Source: Armatimonadota bacterium (lineage in GTDB: Bacteria > Armatimonadota > UBA5829). Taken from it: a stretch of DNA of 32,234 bases. Of the stretch, positions 14,500-23,062 are shown piece by piece. The notes below the pieces were generated by a model, which was given only the letters and a program-made list of their open reading frames with translations, was not told the origin of the DNA and ran no database searches. Where the stretch lies: positions 1 to 32,234 of the forward strand of contig JAPLCU010000044.1 of NCBI GenBank assembly GCA_026392045.1, given 5' to 3'. Positions within the stretch are counted from its first letter, which is position 1. Every line of letters begins with the position of its first letter. A program made the position numbers and the translations under genes.

Positions 14500-14532
14500 T
14501 GGCCCGAGATATTATATCTTGGGCCATTTTTT
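14500..14532 (+). terminator. Intrinsic terminator of PEP-CTERM unit
   Basis: TGGCCCGAGATA and TATCTTGGGCCA (14500-14511 with 14515-14526) pair over the whole arm with one G-U wobble and are followed by a TTTTTT run (to 14532). Confidence 0.88.
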
Positions 14533-14683
14533 ACGTACGTGTTATGAGATTTGGAGTTAGTAATTGAAAGATAAAGCAGCGCATTGACCAGCAAATCACC
14601 CGTCTGTGAACTTTTGCCAGGCATTCAAAAAAATCAGAATTAACAAAGGGCTTCTCGCACCCGATCTCTAAGCAAGTATTATT

Positions 14684-15181
14684 ATGAACGATCAAATCAA
14701 CACAAGATGGGCAGAGAACGCAGACAAGCAGGCTGTTGCCAAAGTGCTGCGGGGTCTTATGGTATACACGGCCGCCCTCTACAAAAAACCTGAGTCTGAT
14801 ATAAAAAGCCTGGAAGAAGTGCAGGCAGGCTTAGATAAGACCTTTGCGGGGCCAAACAATATTCGATACGTGGTGGCGGAGTGCGACGGCGAGGTCACGG
14901 GCATTTGCGCCGTGGAAACCTCCTACAGCACATGGCATGCAAAACCCTATATCGTGCTCAATGATCTATTCGTCGATCCCAAGTTTCGCAATGCCGGTGT
15001 AGCTAAGGAACTGCTGCAGTTCGTAACCGACCATGCCTACGCAATCGGCTGCTGCAGGCTTGATCTGTTTGTGGAAGACCAAAACAAACCCGCGCTAAAG
15101 CTCTACGAATCGTTCGGCTTCGATAAGCTAAAACAAGTCAGCTATTCACTGCCTATAAAGCCTTCTGAGGGGCTGCCGTAA
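14684..15181 (+). CDS. GNAT-family N-acetyltransferase
   Basis: This is a 165-aa acetyltransferase of the GNAT superfamily. The N-terminal helix pair (TRWAENADKQAVAKVLRGLM) is followed by the strand VVAECDGEVTGICAVE. The acetyl-CoA-binding motif A is VLNDLFVDPKFRNAGVAKEL (the R/Q-x-x-G-x-G/A loop is RNAGVA), and motif B is CRLDLFVEDQNKPALKLYES with FGF. No substrate can be named; similar enzymes act on small molecules, peptides or antibiotics. The start at 14684 has no clear Shine-Dalgarno. It is separated by 25 bases from the GrpB-family gene, with which it probably forms a unit. The upstream spacer (14533-14683) shows no further feature. Confidence 0.88.
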   Translation: MNDQINTRWAENADKQAVAKVLRGLMVYTAALYKKPESDIKSLEEVQAGLDKTFAGPNNIRYVVAECDGEVTGICAVETSYSTWHAKPYIVLNDLFVDPKFRNAGVAKELLQFVTDHAYAIGCCRLDLFVEDQNKPALKLYESFGFDKLKQVSYSLPIKPSEGLP

Positions 15182-15206
15182 AACAAAACCATGTGAGGTG
15201 TCCATT

Positions 15207-15752
15207 TTGAGTGATGCAATTGTAGTAGTGCCTTATGACCATGAATGGCCGACCCTATTCAAAAGTTTGGGTGCAGACCTGCGTGGGGTGCTGGGGGATA
15301 ATGCCTTACGAATTGACCACATAGGGTCAACGTCCATACCCGGACTGGATGCCAAGCCGATTATTGACGTGCAAGTCTCCGTTGCTTCTTTCGATCCTCT
15401 CGATGCCTATCGAATACCATTAGAAAACCTGGGGTATGTGTTTAGATGCAATAATCCTGACCTGAATAAGCGCTATTTTCGGGAGCAGCCTGGACAGCGC
15501 AGGACTCACATCCATGTGAGGCGCACAGGAAGCTTTTCGCAGCAGTTGCCGCTACTATTCCGGGACTATATGCGTACCCATGTCGAGGATGCGCAGCACT
15601 ACGCCGAGTTAAAAAATCGCTTAGCTGCGGAATACAGCGGTGATCGCTTAGCATATGCAAATGCCAAGGGTCCGTTCATATGGGAGATAATGAAAAAGGC
15701 AGATGAATGGGCTCAGAACATCGGCTGGCAGCCTGGGCCGACTGATGCCTAA
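15207..15752 (+). CDS. GrpB (UPF0157) family protein, nucleotidyltransferase fold
   Basis: This is a 181-aa GrpB/UPF0157-family protein with the nucleotidyltransferase fold. Family marks are the start SDAIVVVPYDHEWPTLF, the glycine-serine strand IDHIGSTSIPGLDAKPIIDV, and RTHIHVRR. A TTG at 15207 is chosen because GAGGTG (15195-15200) lies 6 bases upstream and other family members begin just before this VVPYD segment. A GTG at 15198 would overlap the RBS. The family often appears beside or fused to CoaE or GNAT proteins, and the neighbour here is a GNAT enzyme; its substrate is unknown. The stop lies only 11 bases from the stop of the convergent GH30 gene, so no separate terminator fits between. 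Confidence 0.85.
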   Translation: MSDAIVVVPYDHEWPTLFKSLGADLRGVLGDNALRIDHIGSTSIPGLDAKPIIDVQVSVASFDPLDAYRIPLENLGYVFRCNNPDLNKRYFREQPGQRRTHIHVRRTGSFSQQLPLLFRDYMRTHVEDAQHYAELKNRLAAEYSGDRLAYANAKGPFIWEIMKKADEWAQNIGWQPGPTDA

Positions 15753-15763
15753 GCCCAATTTTA

Positions 15764-17971
15764 CTACATCCCCGAATAAAGCTGGCTCTTAGGAATAACC
15801 TGCCTGCCCTGGCCGCGGCATTCCCATTCAAGCCGGACGCTTGCGTCGCCGGTTGCTTCGTAGAAATCCACTTGTATGTCATACTTTCGGCCTGCTTTCA
15901 TGCTGATTTTGCCGGTGTAGGTGATGTGGTCTTTATCGTTCCACTCGTCAATCAGCAGTTTGCCGTCCAACCACAGCCTGCAACCGTTGTCTGAGGTTAA
16001 GTAGAATGTGTAATTGTCGGTATATCGCGGTTCTATTTTGCCAGTCCATTTTGCTGAGAAGTAATCTGGGTTTATTGATGGGTCCGGGCTTTTGTCCGCC
16101 CAGTCCCAGTCGATTGTCGGATCGATGCGGGTAAGCTTTGGTTCGGAAAGAATTTTGGAGTTGAAATACTGGCCTTGGAGGCCGTCGCCCCTGCCGAGCG
16201 CCGGGACATATCTCTCGAACCTGATCCAGCCGATGTTTTTAGAGGAAATCTTGCCGGTGAGCTTGAGGTAGACATCGTGAAAGCCGTAGCAGTCTTTTAG
16301 AACGCAGTTGGCCTTAGACGCCATGCAAGTGCCGACGAGCTTGCCTTTCGGCCCGTCCAGCCTGATCTCGATTTTGCCGCTTTTGGCGCCCGCGATTCCG
16401 GCTTCAAAATGGCCCGAGCCCATTCCAAAAGCCATATTCTTGAAAACCAGCAGTGTGTTCTTTTTGCTGTTTGCGGACTTTGCGCTGATTCGCTCATAAG
16501 GGTTCTTAACAGGGGCGCTGCCGGGCATGGTGAACGTGTTGAACGACCGCGCGGGCAGCGTGGGCGTGACCACCGTCTTTCCGAACCTGATCGCGACTTT
16601 CTGTGCCTGATCAGAGTTATTTCTGACGATAATTACCTGCTCGCCGTCCGGGTTCACGAATGCGATTTTGTCGCCGCCGGGCCAGGTGTTCTTTTTGGCG
16701 TCGCCTATGCCGTCATAAGTCCCCGAAACGCCTATTCGATACGCGCCAGGCTGCACATAGCAGCTGAAATGTTTTGCGGCGAAGAATTGGGGGTTGTAGC
16801 GCACCTTGCCGGTGTCTTTGAAGACCGTGATCATGGAGTTTTGCGGCCAGCCCCAGCTGCTCTTGCCGGTTGGTTCGAGGATCATGTTCCATTGGGTGTA
16901 GGCGTTGACTCCTGCCTTGAGCCATTCGATCATCGAGCCGAGGGTATAATCGCCATAATACCAATCGTTCGGCGCAGTATCTTTGAATGCGCCCCAGCCC
17001 CAATCACCCCACCAGCAGTTGCCGCATTCGTGCTCGGTGGAGTAGATGCGCATGTCGGGGAAGTCACCGCGGGTCATGGCGGCGGTGGGCCTGCCTCCCC
17101 ACTGGAAACCGCAGCCGCTGATGTATTTAGCTGCTGCCGGGTCCTTGAGGGTATCCTGGACGTAATCTTTGTATTTGTCCTGATTGATAGTCCCCAGCCA
17201 GATTTCTGCATTGACCTTGTCTTTTTTGAACTGCGGGCCGAGGTAGTTCTTGATGAAATCTCGCATCTGCTGGCCTGTCCAAAGGCACGATGGGTAATTT
17301 GGGCCCTCGAAAGGCTCGTTTTGGACGTGCACAGCAAAGACATTTATCCCCTCGGCCTGATATGCCTGCACGTATTTTTCGAAGTAAAGGGCGTAGGCGG
17401 CGAGAGTTTTAGGGTCCTGATTGAGATTCCCACCCGAATAACGCTTTTTGGATTTCATCCATGCCGGCGGCGACCACGGCGAACCCCACATTTTCAGGTC
17501 AGACCTATAATTCATCGCTGCTTTTATATAGGGAATGAGGTATTTGCGGTCGCGATCCAGCGAAAACTTGCTCATGGAATAGTCTTGATCGTTGTCGTTG
17601 AGCGAATAATAGTCCATGGCGTAATCATTCGCGCCAATTGGCATGCGGCAGACATTGAACTTGCAGCCGTCCTTGGGATCGAAGAGCGCTTTGATTACAT
17701 CATCGCGATCTGCTTCGCTTGCTGCTGAAAGGGCATCCCAACCAAGCTCATTGAAACACCCGCCCCAGCCCTCAATCTTCTGATATAGCATGGAGGGGTC
17801 GATCTGTATGACGCTGGGCGCATCGGTTTTTGTGCTTGCTGAAAGCGCGCCTTTATCAACCCAACGCTGGGCATCGGTAGTGCATCGCCATTTTACGGTC
17901 GGCGCGGCTTGTGCAATGCCTAAAGACAGCATTAATACTGCAATTCCCAAAAACAATCTCAAAGTTCGCAT
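15764..17971 (-). CDS. Secreted GH30 glycosidase with CBM6 and PA14 domains
   Basis: This is a 735-aa secreted glycoside hydrolase of family GH30 (glucosylceramidase / beta-1,6-glucanase / xylanase clan A). The ATG at 17971 gives a clean signal peptide (MRTLRLFLGIAVLMLSLGIA-QA). The core ~60-490 shows YQKIEGWGGCFNELGW, MWGSPWSPPAWMK, the acid/base Glu219 in HVQNEPFE and the nucleophile Glu313 in YSTEHECGN. Residues ~495-590 look like a CBM6-type module (GKIEIRLDGPKGKLVGT, GFHDVYLKLTG). Residues ~595-735 are a PA14 domain (GQYFNSKIL, DNYTFYLTSDNGCRLWLDGK, VRLEWECRG). The two extra modules suggest binding to polysaccharide. It has its own good promoter at 18016-18044. It lies between two arabinofuranosidase-bearing regions, consistent with plant or microbial polysaccharide use. 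Subfamily specificity cannot be read from the sequence. Confidence 0.93.
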   Translation of the reverse strand: MRTLRLFLGIAVLMLSLGIAQAAPTVKWRCTTDAQRWVDKGALSASTKTDAPSVIQIDPSMLYQKIEGWGGCFNELGWDALSAASEADRDDVIKALFDPKDGCKFNVCRMPIGANDYAMDYYSLNDNDQDYSMSKFSLDRDRKYLIPYIKAAMNYRSDLKMWGSPWSPPAWMKSKKRYSGGNLNQDPKTLAAYALYFEKYVQAYQAEGINVFAVHVQNEPFEGPNYPSCLWTGQQMRDFIKNYLGPQFKKDKVNAEIWLGTINQDKYKDYVQDTLKDPAAAKYISGCGFQWGGRPTAAMTRGDFPDMRIYSTEHECGNCWWGDWGWGAFKDTAPNDWYYGDYTLGSMIEWLKAGVNAYTQWNMILEPTGKSSWGWPQNSMITVFKDTGKVRYNPQFFAAKHFSCYVQPGAYRIGVSGTYDGIGDAKKNTWPGGDKIAFVNPDGEQVIIVRNNSDQAQKVAIRFGKTVVTPTLPARSFNTFTMPGSAPVKNPYERISAKSANSKKNTLLVFKNMAFGMGSGHFEAGIAGAKSGKIEIRLDGPKGKLVGTCMASKANCVLKDCYGFHDVYLKLTGKISSKNIGWIRFERYVPALGRGDGLQGQYFNSKILSEPKLTRIDPTIDWDWADKSPDPSINPDYFSAKWTGKIEPRYTDNYTFYLTSDNGCRLWLDGKLLIDEWNDKDHITYTGKISMKAGRKYDIQVDFYEATGDASVRLEWECRGQGRQVIPKSQLYSGM

Positions 17972-18015
17972 GGTCAAGTTAGTTCCTTTCATCAAACTCA
18001 ATATCTTCCAAGCCC

Positions 18016-18044
18016 AGTATAGCTTGAGGTGCGATTGGTGTCAA
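18016..18044 (-). promoter_or_regulatory. Promoter of GH30 gene
   Basis: On the minus strand a perfect TTGACA (plus positions 18039-18044) and TATACT (18016-18021) are separated by 17 bases. Transcription would start about 40 bases before the ATG at 17971. Confidence 0.82.
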
Positions 18045-18204
18045 TGTGGATGACATCTTGCATAATAGCTCAGTTTGTGACAAGATAATACACGATATAT
18101 GGTGGCCAGGCGAGCTTGATGTTTCGGCATTTCAGCCGGAACCGCCGAGCCCGTATGGGCAAAATTGCAAATCCGGACTAACGGTGAATAGAAGGACACA
18201 AAAA

Positions 18205-19617
18205 ATGAGCAATTCAAACGAATGTGGGTGTGGATGCGGCTGCAGTTCAGCCAACGTGCCAGGGATTGATACTCAGGTCGACTGGTATATCGCTCCTGAT
18301 GCGGATTTCGAGCCCAGTTTCCCGCCTATAGAATACACTGAGCGCAGAGCGAAGATGTTCGATGCCATCGGCGAGGCTTTTGCGCTTCTGCAGGGCGCGG
18401 CCCCGGTGAGGGGTTACGACGTTTTTCGCCAGACCAACGAATTTCTTTACACCTGCGGCGTGGAGATTCCGCAGGCGATGCTTTTGCTGGACGGCATTAA
18501 TCGCAAGACCATTCTCTATTTGCCGAGCAGGGGCGACAAGGCATCCAACAGCGAGGGCGCCATTCTCGGAGCTGAGGATGCAGAGCAGCTCATCAAAATG
18601 ACCGGCGTTGACGAGGTATATGCGGCCGAAATGCTGGCTGTGCACCTCAAGGAAGCAAAAATTCTCTACACTCCACATAGCCCCGCCGAGGGCTTGCAGT
18701 GCGCCCGCGACACCCTTAGGCACTCCAACAGCCTTCGCGCATCTGACCCGTGGGACCCCGAAATCGCGCACGAATTCCAGTTTATCGGCAGAATCAGATC
18801 GCGCTACCCGAGGCTTGAGGTCCGCGATCTATCGCCAATTTTGGACAAACTGCGCGATGTCAAAACTCCCCGAGAGATCAAAATGATGCGCCGCGCAGGG
18901 GCGCTTACGGGTGTTGCGGTTCGCGAGGCTATAAAGGTTTCCCGAGAGGGCATGTTTGAATATCAACTCGGCGCTGTTGCGAGTTTTATTTATTTTATGA
19001 ATGGCGCAAAAGGCGATGGCTACCGCGCAATCATCGCAGGCGGCCCCGCGAACACCTGGTTTTCGCATTATTGGAGAAACAACTGCCCTCTCAAAGATGG
19101 CGATATGGCGCTGATGGACGTCGCGCCCGAGGTTGCAGGCTACACCAGCGACATCGGCCGCATGTGGCCCGTTAATGGCAAGTATGCGCCCTGGCAGAGG
19201 GAACTCTATGGCTGGATTGTGGAGTATCAGAAGGTGTTGCTAGCCAAACTGCGCGGTGGGGTTTCAGCCGATCAGGTTATGGACGAATGCGCAGTTGAGA
19301 TGGGCAAATTGCTGGAAACATGGAGTTGGTCCAAGGAAATCTACAAGGAAGCGGCTCGCCGCACGCTAGAGTTCCGTGGGCATCTCTCCCACCCGGTAGG
19401 CATGGCGGTGCATGACGTCGGCAACTACCGCGAGGGCGTGTTGGTCCCTGGCGAGACATTCGCAGTTGACCCGCAGATGTGGATTCCCGAAGAAGAGCTC
19501 TACATAAGAGTCGAAGACACTGGAGTTGTCACTGAGGACGGCTTCGAGGTCTACACCAAAGACGCGCCGCTGGAACTCGACGATGTAGAGGCCTTGATCG
19601 CGGCTTCAAGAAGCTAA
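18205..19617 (+). CDS. M24 family metallopeptidase, aminopeptidase P-like
   Basis: This 470-aa protein resembles Xaa-Pro aminopeptidase/prolidase. The ATG at 18205 with AAGGA upstream is preferred over an open frame reaching 18046. It begins with an odd Cys/Gly tract (NECGCGCGCSSA, four Cys). Residues ~50-230 form a creatinase-type N-domain and the rest the pita-bread fold. Metal ligands line up with E. coli PepP: Asp305 and Asp316 (MDVAPEVAGYTSD), His396 in HLSHPVG (with His403 in VHDVG), and Glu437 in RVEDT. The ligand normally Glu in the x-x-EPG motif is Asp422 here (FAVDPQMW). Asp may still bind a metal but the change is unusual. A dinuclear Mn/Co site and cleavage of X-Pro bonds are expected from the family. 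It is transcribed away from GH30. Confidence 0.9.
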   Translation: MSNSNECGCGCGCSSANVPGIDTQVDWYIAPDADFEPSFPPIEYTERRAKMFDAIGEAFALLQGAAPVRGYDVFRQTNEFLYTCGVEIPQAMLLLDGINRKTILYLPSRGDKASNSEGAILGAEDAEQLIKMTGVDEVYAAEMLAVHLKEAKILYTPHSPAEGLQCARDTLRHSNSLRASDPWDPEIAHEFQFIGRIRSRYPRLEVRDLSPILDKLRDVKTPREIKMMRRAGALTGVAVREAIKVSREGMFEYQLGAVASFIYFMNGAKGDGYRAIIAGGPANTWFSHYWRNNCPLKDGDMALMDVAPEVAGYTSDIGRMWPVNGKYAPWQRELYGWIVEYQKVLLAKLRGGVSADQVMDECAVEMGKLLETWSWSKEIYKEAARRTLEFRGHLSHPVGMAVHDVGNYREGVLVPGETFAVDPQMWIPEEELYIRVEDTGVVTEDGFEVYTKDAPLELDDVEALIAASRS

Positions 19618-19620
19618 CGG

Positions 19621-19697
19621 AATGGGAGGGCGAGGCTCCCGCCGAGCCGTTGTCACTGCGCAGAGATGCGGCTCAGGGGGACCTTCGACCTCCCATT
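19621..19697. repeat. Nested palindromic repeat element
   Basis: A 77-base element begins 4 bases after the M24 stop. Outer arms AATGGGAGG (19621-19629) and CCTCCCATT (19689-19697) are perfect. An inner stem GAGCCG (19644-19649) pairs with CGGCTC (19669-19674). The GGGCGAGGCTCCCGCCGAGC wording resembles intergenic repeats seen in planctomycete and verrucomicrobial genomes (from memory). It may be a dispersed non-coding repeat or an mRNA 3' structure. Confidence 0.7.
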
Positions 19698-19722
19698 GTA
19701 AGCGCAACCAAATGATCAAGTT

Positions 19723-19748
19723 GTTTCGGGAAATCCTTTTCCCGAAAC
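19723..19748. repeat. 11-bp perfect hairpin
   Basis: GTTTCGGGAAA (19723-19733), loop TCCT and TTTCCCGAAAC (19738-19748). No U-run follows. It is probably a terminator-like or REP-like hairpin between the M24 and GH127 genes. The spacer after it (19756-19785) is a run of similar words (GCTGACGGCTGAAAGCTGAT). Confidence 0.7.
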
Positions 19749-19802
19749 CTGCCCAATAAGCTGACGGCTGAAAGCTGATAGCTAAAGAGAGGAACATTCC
19801 AA

Positions 19803-22196
19803 ATGGCAATAAGTGCAGGTGATTCTGCCGAAATGAAGAATGATTACCCGATAAGGCCGGTGGCCTTTACCGCGGTAAAGTTTAATGACAAATTCTGGGC
19901 GCCGCGCATGGAGACAAACCGCGCGGTTTCCATCCCTTTTGCGTTTGAAAAGTGCGAAGAGCATGGCCGAATGGCAAACTTTCAGATAGCAGGCGGCCTT
20001 ATTGAGGGCGAGCACAGAGGCGAGTATCCGTTCGATGAAACGGACGTTTATAAGATCCTCGAGGGCGCATCCTACGCGCTTATGGTGCAGCCGGACCCTA
20101 AGCTGGACAAATATTTGGACAATATCATCGCAATGATCGCAGGCGCGCAGGAAGAGGACGGCTATCTCTATCTCCCGCGCACAAATAAGGCCGAGCATTT
20201 ACGAGATTGGTTTGGGGCTGAGCGCTGGAGCAACCTCGCGCGCAGCCATGAGCTATATAACCTCGGTCATCTGTATGAGGCGGCTGTTGCTCATTATCAG
20301 GCGACAGGTAAGCGCACGCTTTTGGATGTTGCGCTCAAAAGCGCTGATTTTTTGTGTGAGAGCTTCGGGTGGGACAAAAATGTCTCGCCTCCCGGCCATC
20401 AGGTAGTCGAAATGGGTCTCGCCAAGCTCTACCGTGTGACCGGTGATGAGAAATATATCAAGCAGGCGAAGTTCTTCCTCGAAGCACGCGGACATGCGCG
20501 GACCAACGATGGCAAACCGACCGGCGAGGGCGCAAGGCTCTGGAGCGAATACACTCAAGATCACAAACCCGTTCTTGAGCAGGACGAAGCCGTCGGGCAT
20601 GCCGTCCGCGCGGTCTATATGTATGCGGGAATGGCGGATGTTGCCGCTCTGACAAGCAATCCAGAGTTCACCGAGGCTATCGATAAGCTTTGGGAGAATG
20701 TGGTTCAGAAGAAACTATACATAACCGGCGGCGTCGGCGCCTGCGGCGACGGCGAGAGATTTGGAGCGAATTACGAGCTGCCGAACATGACCGCCTACTG
20801 CGAAACCTGCGCTCAGATCGGCTATGTATACTGGAATCATCGCCAATTCCTGCTCCACGGCGAAGGCAAGTATTTCGACATCCTTGAGAGAACACTTTAC
20901 AACGGCCTGATCTCCGGCGTGAGCATGGATGGCAAGCTTTTCTTCTACCCGAACCCGCTCAGCTCGTTCGGCCAGCACGCCCGCAGCCCCTGGTTTGGCT
21001 GCGCCTGCTGCCCCGGCAATGTCACCCGATTTATGGCAAGCATTCCCGGCTATGTTTACGCTCACAAAGACGACATGCTCTATGTGAATCTGTTCGTTTC
21101 GGGCGAAGCGACCATCGCAATGGACTCCGGCAAGGTGAGTATCGCCCAGGAAAGCAATTACCCGTGGTGCGGCAAGATCGCCATCACGGTAAACCCCAAG
21201 AACAGCGGCGAGTTCACGCTGGCTGTTCGTGTTCCAGGTTGGGCGCATAACGAGGTCGTTCCGAGCGACCTCTACAGCTATGTGGAGAAATCAGACGAGA
21301 AATACACCGTCACGGTCAACGGCGAGGAAGTCCGCGGATGCCTGACCAAAGGCTATGTATTGATCAAGCGCAACTGGGCCGCTGGCGATAAAGTTGAAGT
21401 CGATCTCCCGATGCCTGTCCGCCGCGTGATCGCCAACGATCTGGTTGCTGAAGACAGAGGACGTGTCGCAATCGAGCGCGGGCCAATTGTTTTCTGCGCC
21501 GAGTGGCCGGACAACAAAGACGGCAACATCTTCAATATACTCCTTAACGATGATGCGCCGCTCGCAGCCCAGTGGCGCGGCGATATGCTAAATGGCGTCA
21601 AGGTAATCACCGGCAAGGCTATGGGTCTTTCAAAGGAATCCAAAGACGGCCCAGTTATCCGCGAAGAGCAGGAAATCACGCTTATTCCATACTATGCGTG
21701 GGCGCACAGAGGCAAGGGCCAGATGGCTGTTTGGCTCGCTCGCACCGAAGATGCCGCCAAGGCGCTGATGCCGGGCAACGCCACCTCCGAGGCCATTCCA
21801 AACTCCTCAAACGAGGGCGAAGCCGTTATGGTTGCCATGCCGGATGATCCAAGCGGTTCATTCGACCCAAGCGCAGGTTTCTTCAGTTGGTGGCCGAGAA
21901 AAGGCAGCGCCGAGTGGCTGGAATACACCTGGAAAGAGCCGATCACAGTGAGCTCGGTTGACGTTTATTGGTTTGATGACACAGGTCACGGCGAATGCCG
22001 CACTCCTGAGAATTGGAAAATCCTCTACAAGGATGGCAACGACTGGAAACCCGCCGAAAACCAGCAGGGCGGCGGCATCACGAAGGACATGTATAACCAT
22101 CACACATTCACTGAAGTCACCACCGATGGCCTGAGGCTGGAAGTGAAACTTCAGGAAGGCTTCTCTTGCGGCGTTTTGCGATGGAGAGTTAATTGA
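19803..22196 (+). CDS. Cytoplasmic-type GH127 beta-L-arabinofuranosidase
   Basis: This 797-aa GH127 (DUF1680) enzyme is clearly homologous over its full length to the one at 194-2593. Shared blocks include KCEE-GR-NF-IAGGL, PKL-KY-D-II, DGYLY, DKLWENVV, LPMPVR-VIAN and the C-terminal YWFDD. The catalytic/zinc set is intact: Glu318 (GERFG), Cys336 (CETC) and Cys402-Cys403 (CACCPGN). Unlike the first copy it lacks a signal peptide (MAISAGDSAEMKNDYPIRPV), so it probably acts on oligosaccharides taken into the cell. The ATG has GAGAGGA about 9 bases upstream; a second ATG at 19833 is possible. The C-terminal discoidin-like region is retained, which is unexpected for an intracellular enzyme. It stands downstream of two palindromes that insulate it from the M24 gene. 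Confidence 0.94.
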   Translation: MAISAGDSAEMKNDYPIRPVAFTAVKFNDKFWAPRMETNRAVSIPFAFEKCEEHGRMANFQIAGGLIEGEHRGEYPFDETDVYKILEGASYALMVQPDPKLDKYLDNIIAMIAGAQEEDGYLYLPRTNKAEHLRDWFGAERWSNLARSHELYNLGHLYEAAVAHYQATGKRTLLDVALKSADFLCESFGWDKNVSPPGHQVVEMGLAKLYRVTGDEKYIKQAKFFLEARGHARTNDGKPTGEGARLWSEYTQDHKPVLEQDEAVGHAVRAVYMYAGMADVAALTSNPEFTEAIDKLWENVVQKKLYITGGVGACGDGERFGANYELPNMTAYCETCAQIGYVYWNHRQFLLHGEGKYFDILERTLYNGLISGVSMDGKLFFYPNPLSSFGQHARSPWFGCACCPGNVTRFMASIPGYVYAHKDDMLYVNLFVSGEATIAMDSGKVSIAQESNYPWCGKIAITVNPKNSGEFTLAVRVPGWAHNEVVPSDLYSYVEKSDEKYTVTVNGEEVRGCLTKGYVLIKRNWAAGDKVEVDLPMPVRRVIANDLVAEDRGRVAIERGPIVFCAEWPDNKDGNIFNILLNDDAPLAAQWRGDMLNGVKVITGKAMGLSKESKDGPVIREEQEITLIPYYAWAHRGKGQMAVWLARTEDAAKALMPGNATSEAIPNSSNEGEAVMVAMPDDPSGSFDPSAGFFSWWPRKGSAEWLEYTWKEPITVSSVDVYWFDDTGHGECRTPENWKILYKDGNDWKPAENQQGGGITKDMYNHHTFTEVTTDGLRLEVKLQEGFSCGVLRWRVN

Positions 22197-22351
22197 GTAA
22201 GATAGGTTGGGGCAGGATTTCCGAATCGCCACCTATCAACCAAACCCACGCTCCAATCCATCCAACACCCAACCCTGTCGAGGTGTAGAACACCGGCCAA
22301 GTGTACAACACTGATCATGACGACATTTCAGGTCAGGGGGTGAGGAGGGCT

Positions 22352-22954
22352 ATGAAGTATACCGCAACTGTTCTCGCGTTGCTTATATTAACCGCTGTTT
22401 CGGCAGATGGATCAGTTATGTGCGGGCCCGGAAATCTGGGCTACAACTCTTACAATGGCTATCTAACCCGAGGTGCCGGCTTGAAGAACTATTTCGGACC
22501 GGGGGTTGGCTACGGCGTACCTTCGGGCACTTTCGGTGACTATCAAAACGCAGGCGACTATTTCCGCCGCTATGTTCCTCCTGGACAATGGGGGAGATTT
22601 GGCTATGGAACGGGTCATTTGGGGCAGGGCTACGGTCCTTACATTTTCGGTCGGCAGAATGGACCGCCCCCTCCGGGAATGAATGATCCTCTGCCGGGCG
22701 CTTATGAAGATGCTCCTGCGCCTAAGATCAAGGTTGGGCGGGGTTTGATATCCGTGAGCCTCCCGCGCAATCTGCCGGGAGTTCGATGTGTGACGGTGAC
22801 GATACTGGCTTTCAACGGGGCGGAATTAACCGCTGCGACCCTTCAGCAGCCTCCGTGGCTTTTCACGATTCCAGTTATGGATGGCTGCAAGAATGTGAGG
22901 GTACGAATAGATTATGTCAATAGTGGTCTTTCAGCCACTTCTTATCCGCTGTAA
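22352..22954 (+). CDS. Exported Gly/Tyr-rich hypothetical protein
   Basis: This is a 200-aa protein starting at the ATG at 22352, with a very strong GAGGAGGG site; an open frame from 22301 is not preferred. Residues 1-20 are a signal peptide (MKYTATVLALLILTAVSADG). Residues ~25-110 are rich in Gly, Tyr, Asn and Phe with low-complexity wording (GPGVGYGVPSGTFGDY, GRFGYGTGHLGQGYGPY). A Pro-rich hinge (PPPPGMNDPLPGAYEDAPAP) follows. Residues ~125-200 look like a beta-sandwich domain (KIKVGRGLISVSLPRN, CVTVTILAFNGAELTAATLQ, VRVRIDYVNSG), perhaps Ig-like. No known family is recognised. It could be a cell-surface or spore/sheath-type structural protein. The spacer before it (22197-22351) carries no other supported gene. 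Confidence 0.8.
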   Translation: MKYTATVLALLILTAVSADGSVMCGPGNLGYNSYNGYLTRGAGLKNYFGPGVGYGVPSGTFGDYQNAGDYFRRYVPPGQWGRFGYGTGHLGQGYGPYIFGRQNGPPPPGMNDPLPGAYEDAPAPKIKVGRGLISVSLPRNLPGVRCVTVTILAFNGAELTAATLQQPPWLFTIPVMDGCKNVRVRIDYVNSGLSATSYPL

Positions 22955-22963
22955 GCGATCACA

Positions 22964-23034
22964 GGACGGGCGGGATTGCAAATCCCGCCCGAACAAAGAC
23001 TTTTCCGCAACAATGACTTTTCCGCAACAATGAC
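22964..23034. repeat. REP-like palindrome with tandem tail, copy 3
   Basis: The palindrome GGGCGGGATT-GCA-AATCCCGCCC (22968-22990) is identical to the one at 5408-5430 and shares the flanking ACGGG and GAACAA. It is followed by a perfect 17-base tandem duplication GACTTTTCCGCAACAAT (22998-23014, 23015-23031). It lies between convergent genes and could terminate both. Confidence 0.87.
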
Positions 23035-23062
23035 GCTCCTCCATTTTGAATGGTCGAAAGGA

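Noticed and set aside
14533-14683. Possible promoter or small gene between the PEP-CTERM terminator and the GNAT gene
   Set aside because: No convincing -35/-10 pair, no RBS and no coding pattern were seen.
16850-16890. GGTTCGAGG wording suggestive of a tRNA T-loop
   Set aside because: It lies inside the GH30 coding region and no cloverleaf can be drawn around it.
16409-17728. 439-codon open frame on the plus strand opposite GH30
   Set aside because: It lies fully inside the GH30 coding sequence in antisense; no recognisable protein features.
22189-22293. Minus-strand 34-codon GTG frame with a hydrophobic stretch (GLGVGWIGAWVWLIGG)
   Set aside because: No ribosome binding site, overlaps the GH127 stop, and the start codon is not supported. 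The similarity to a TM2-type segment is too weak.
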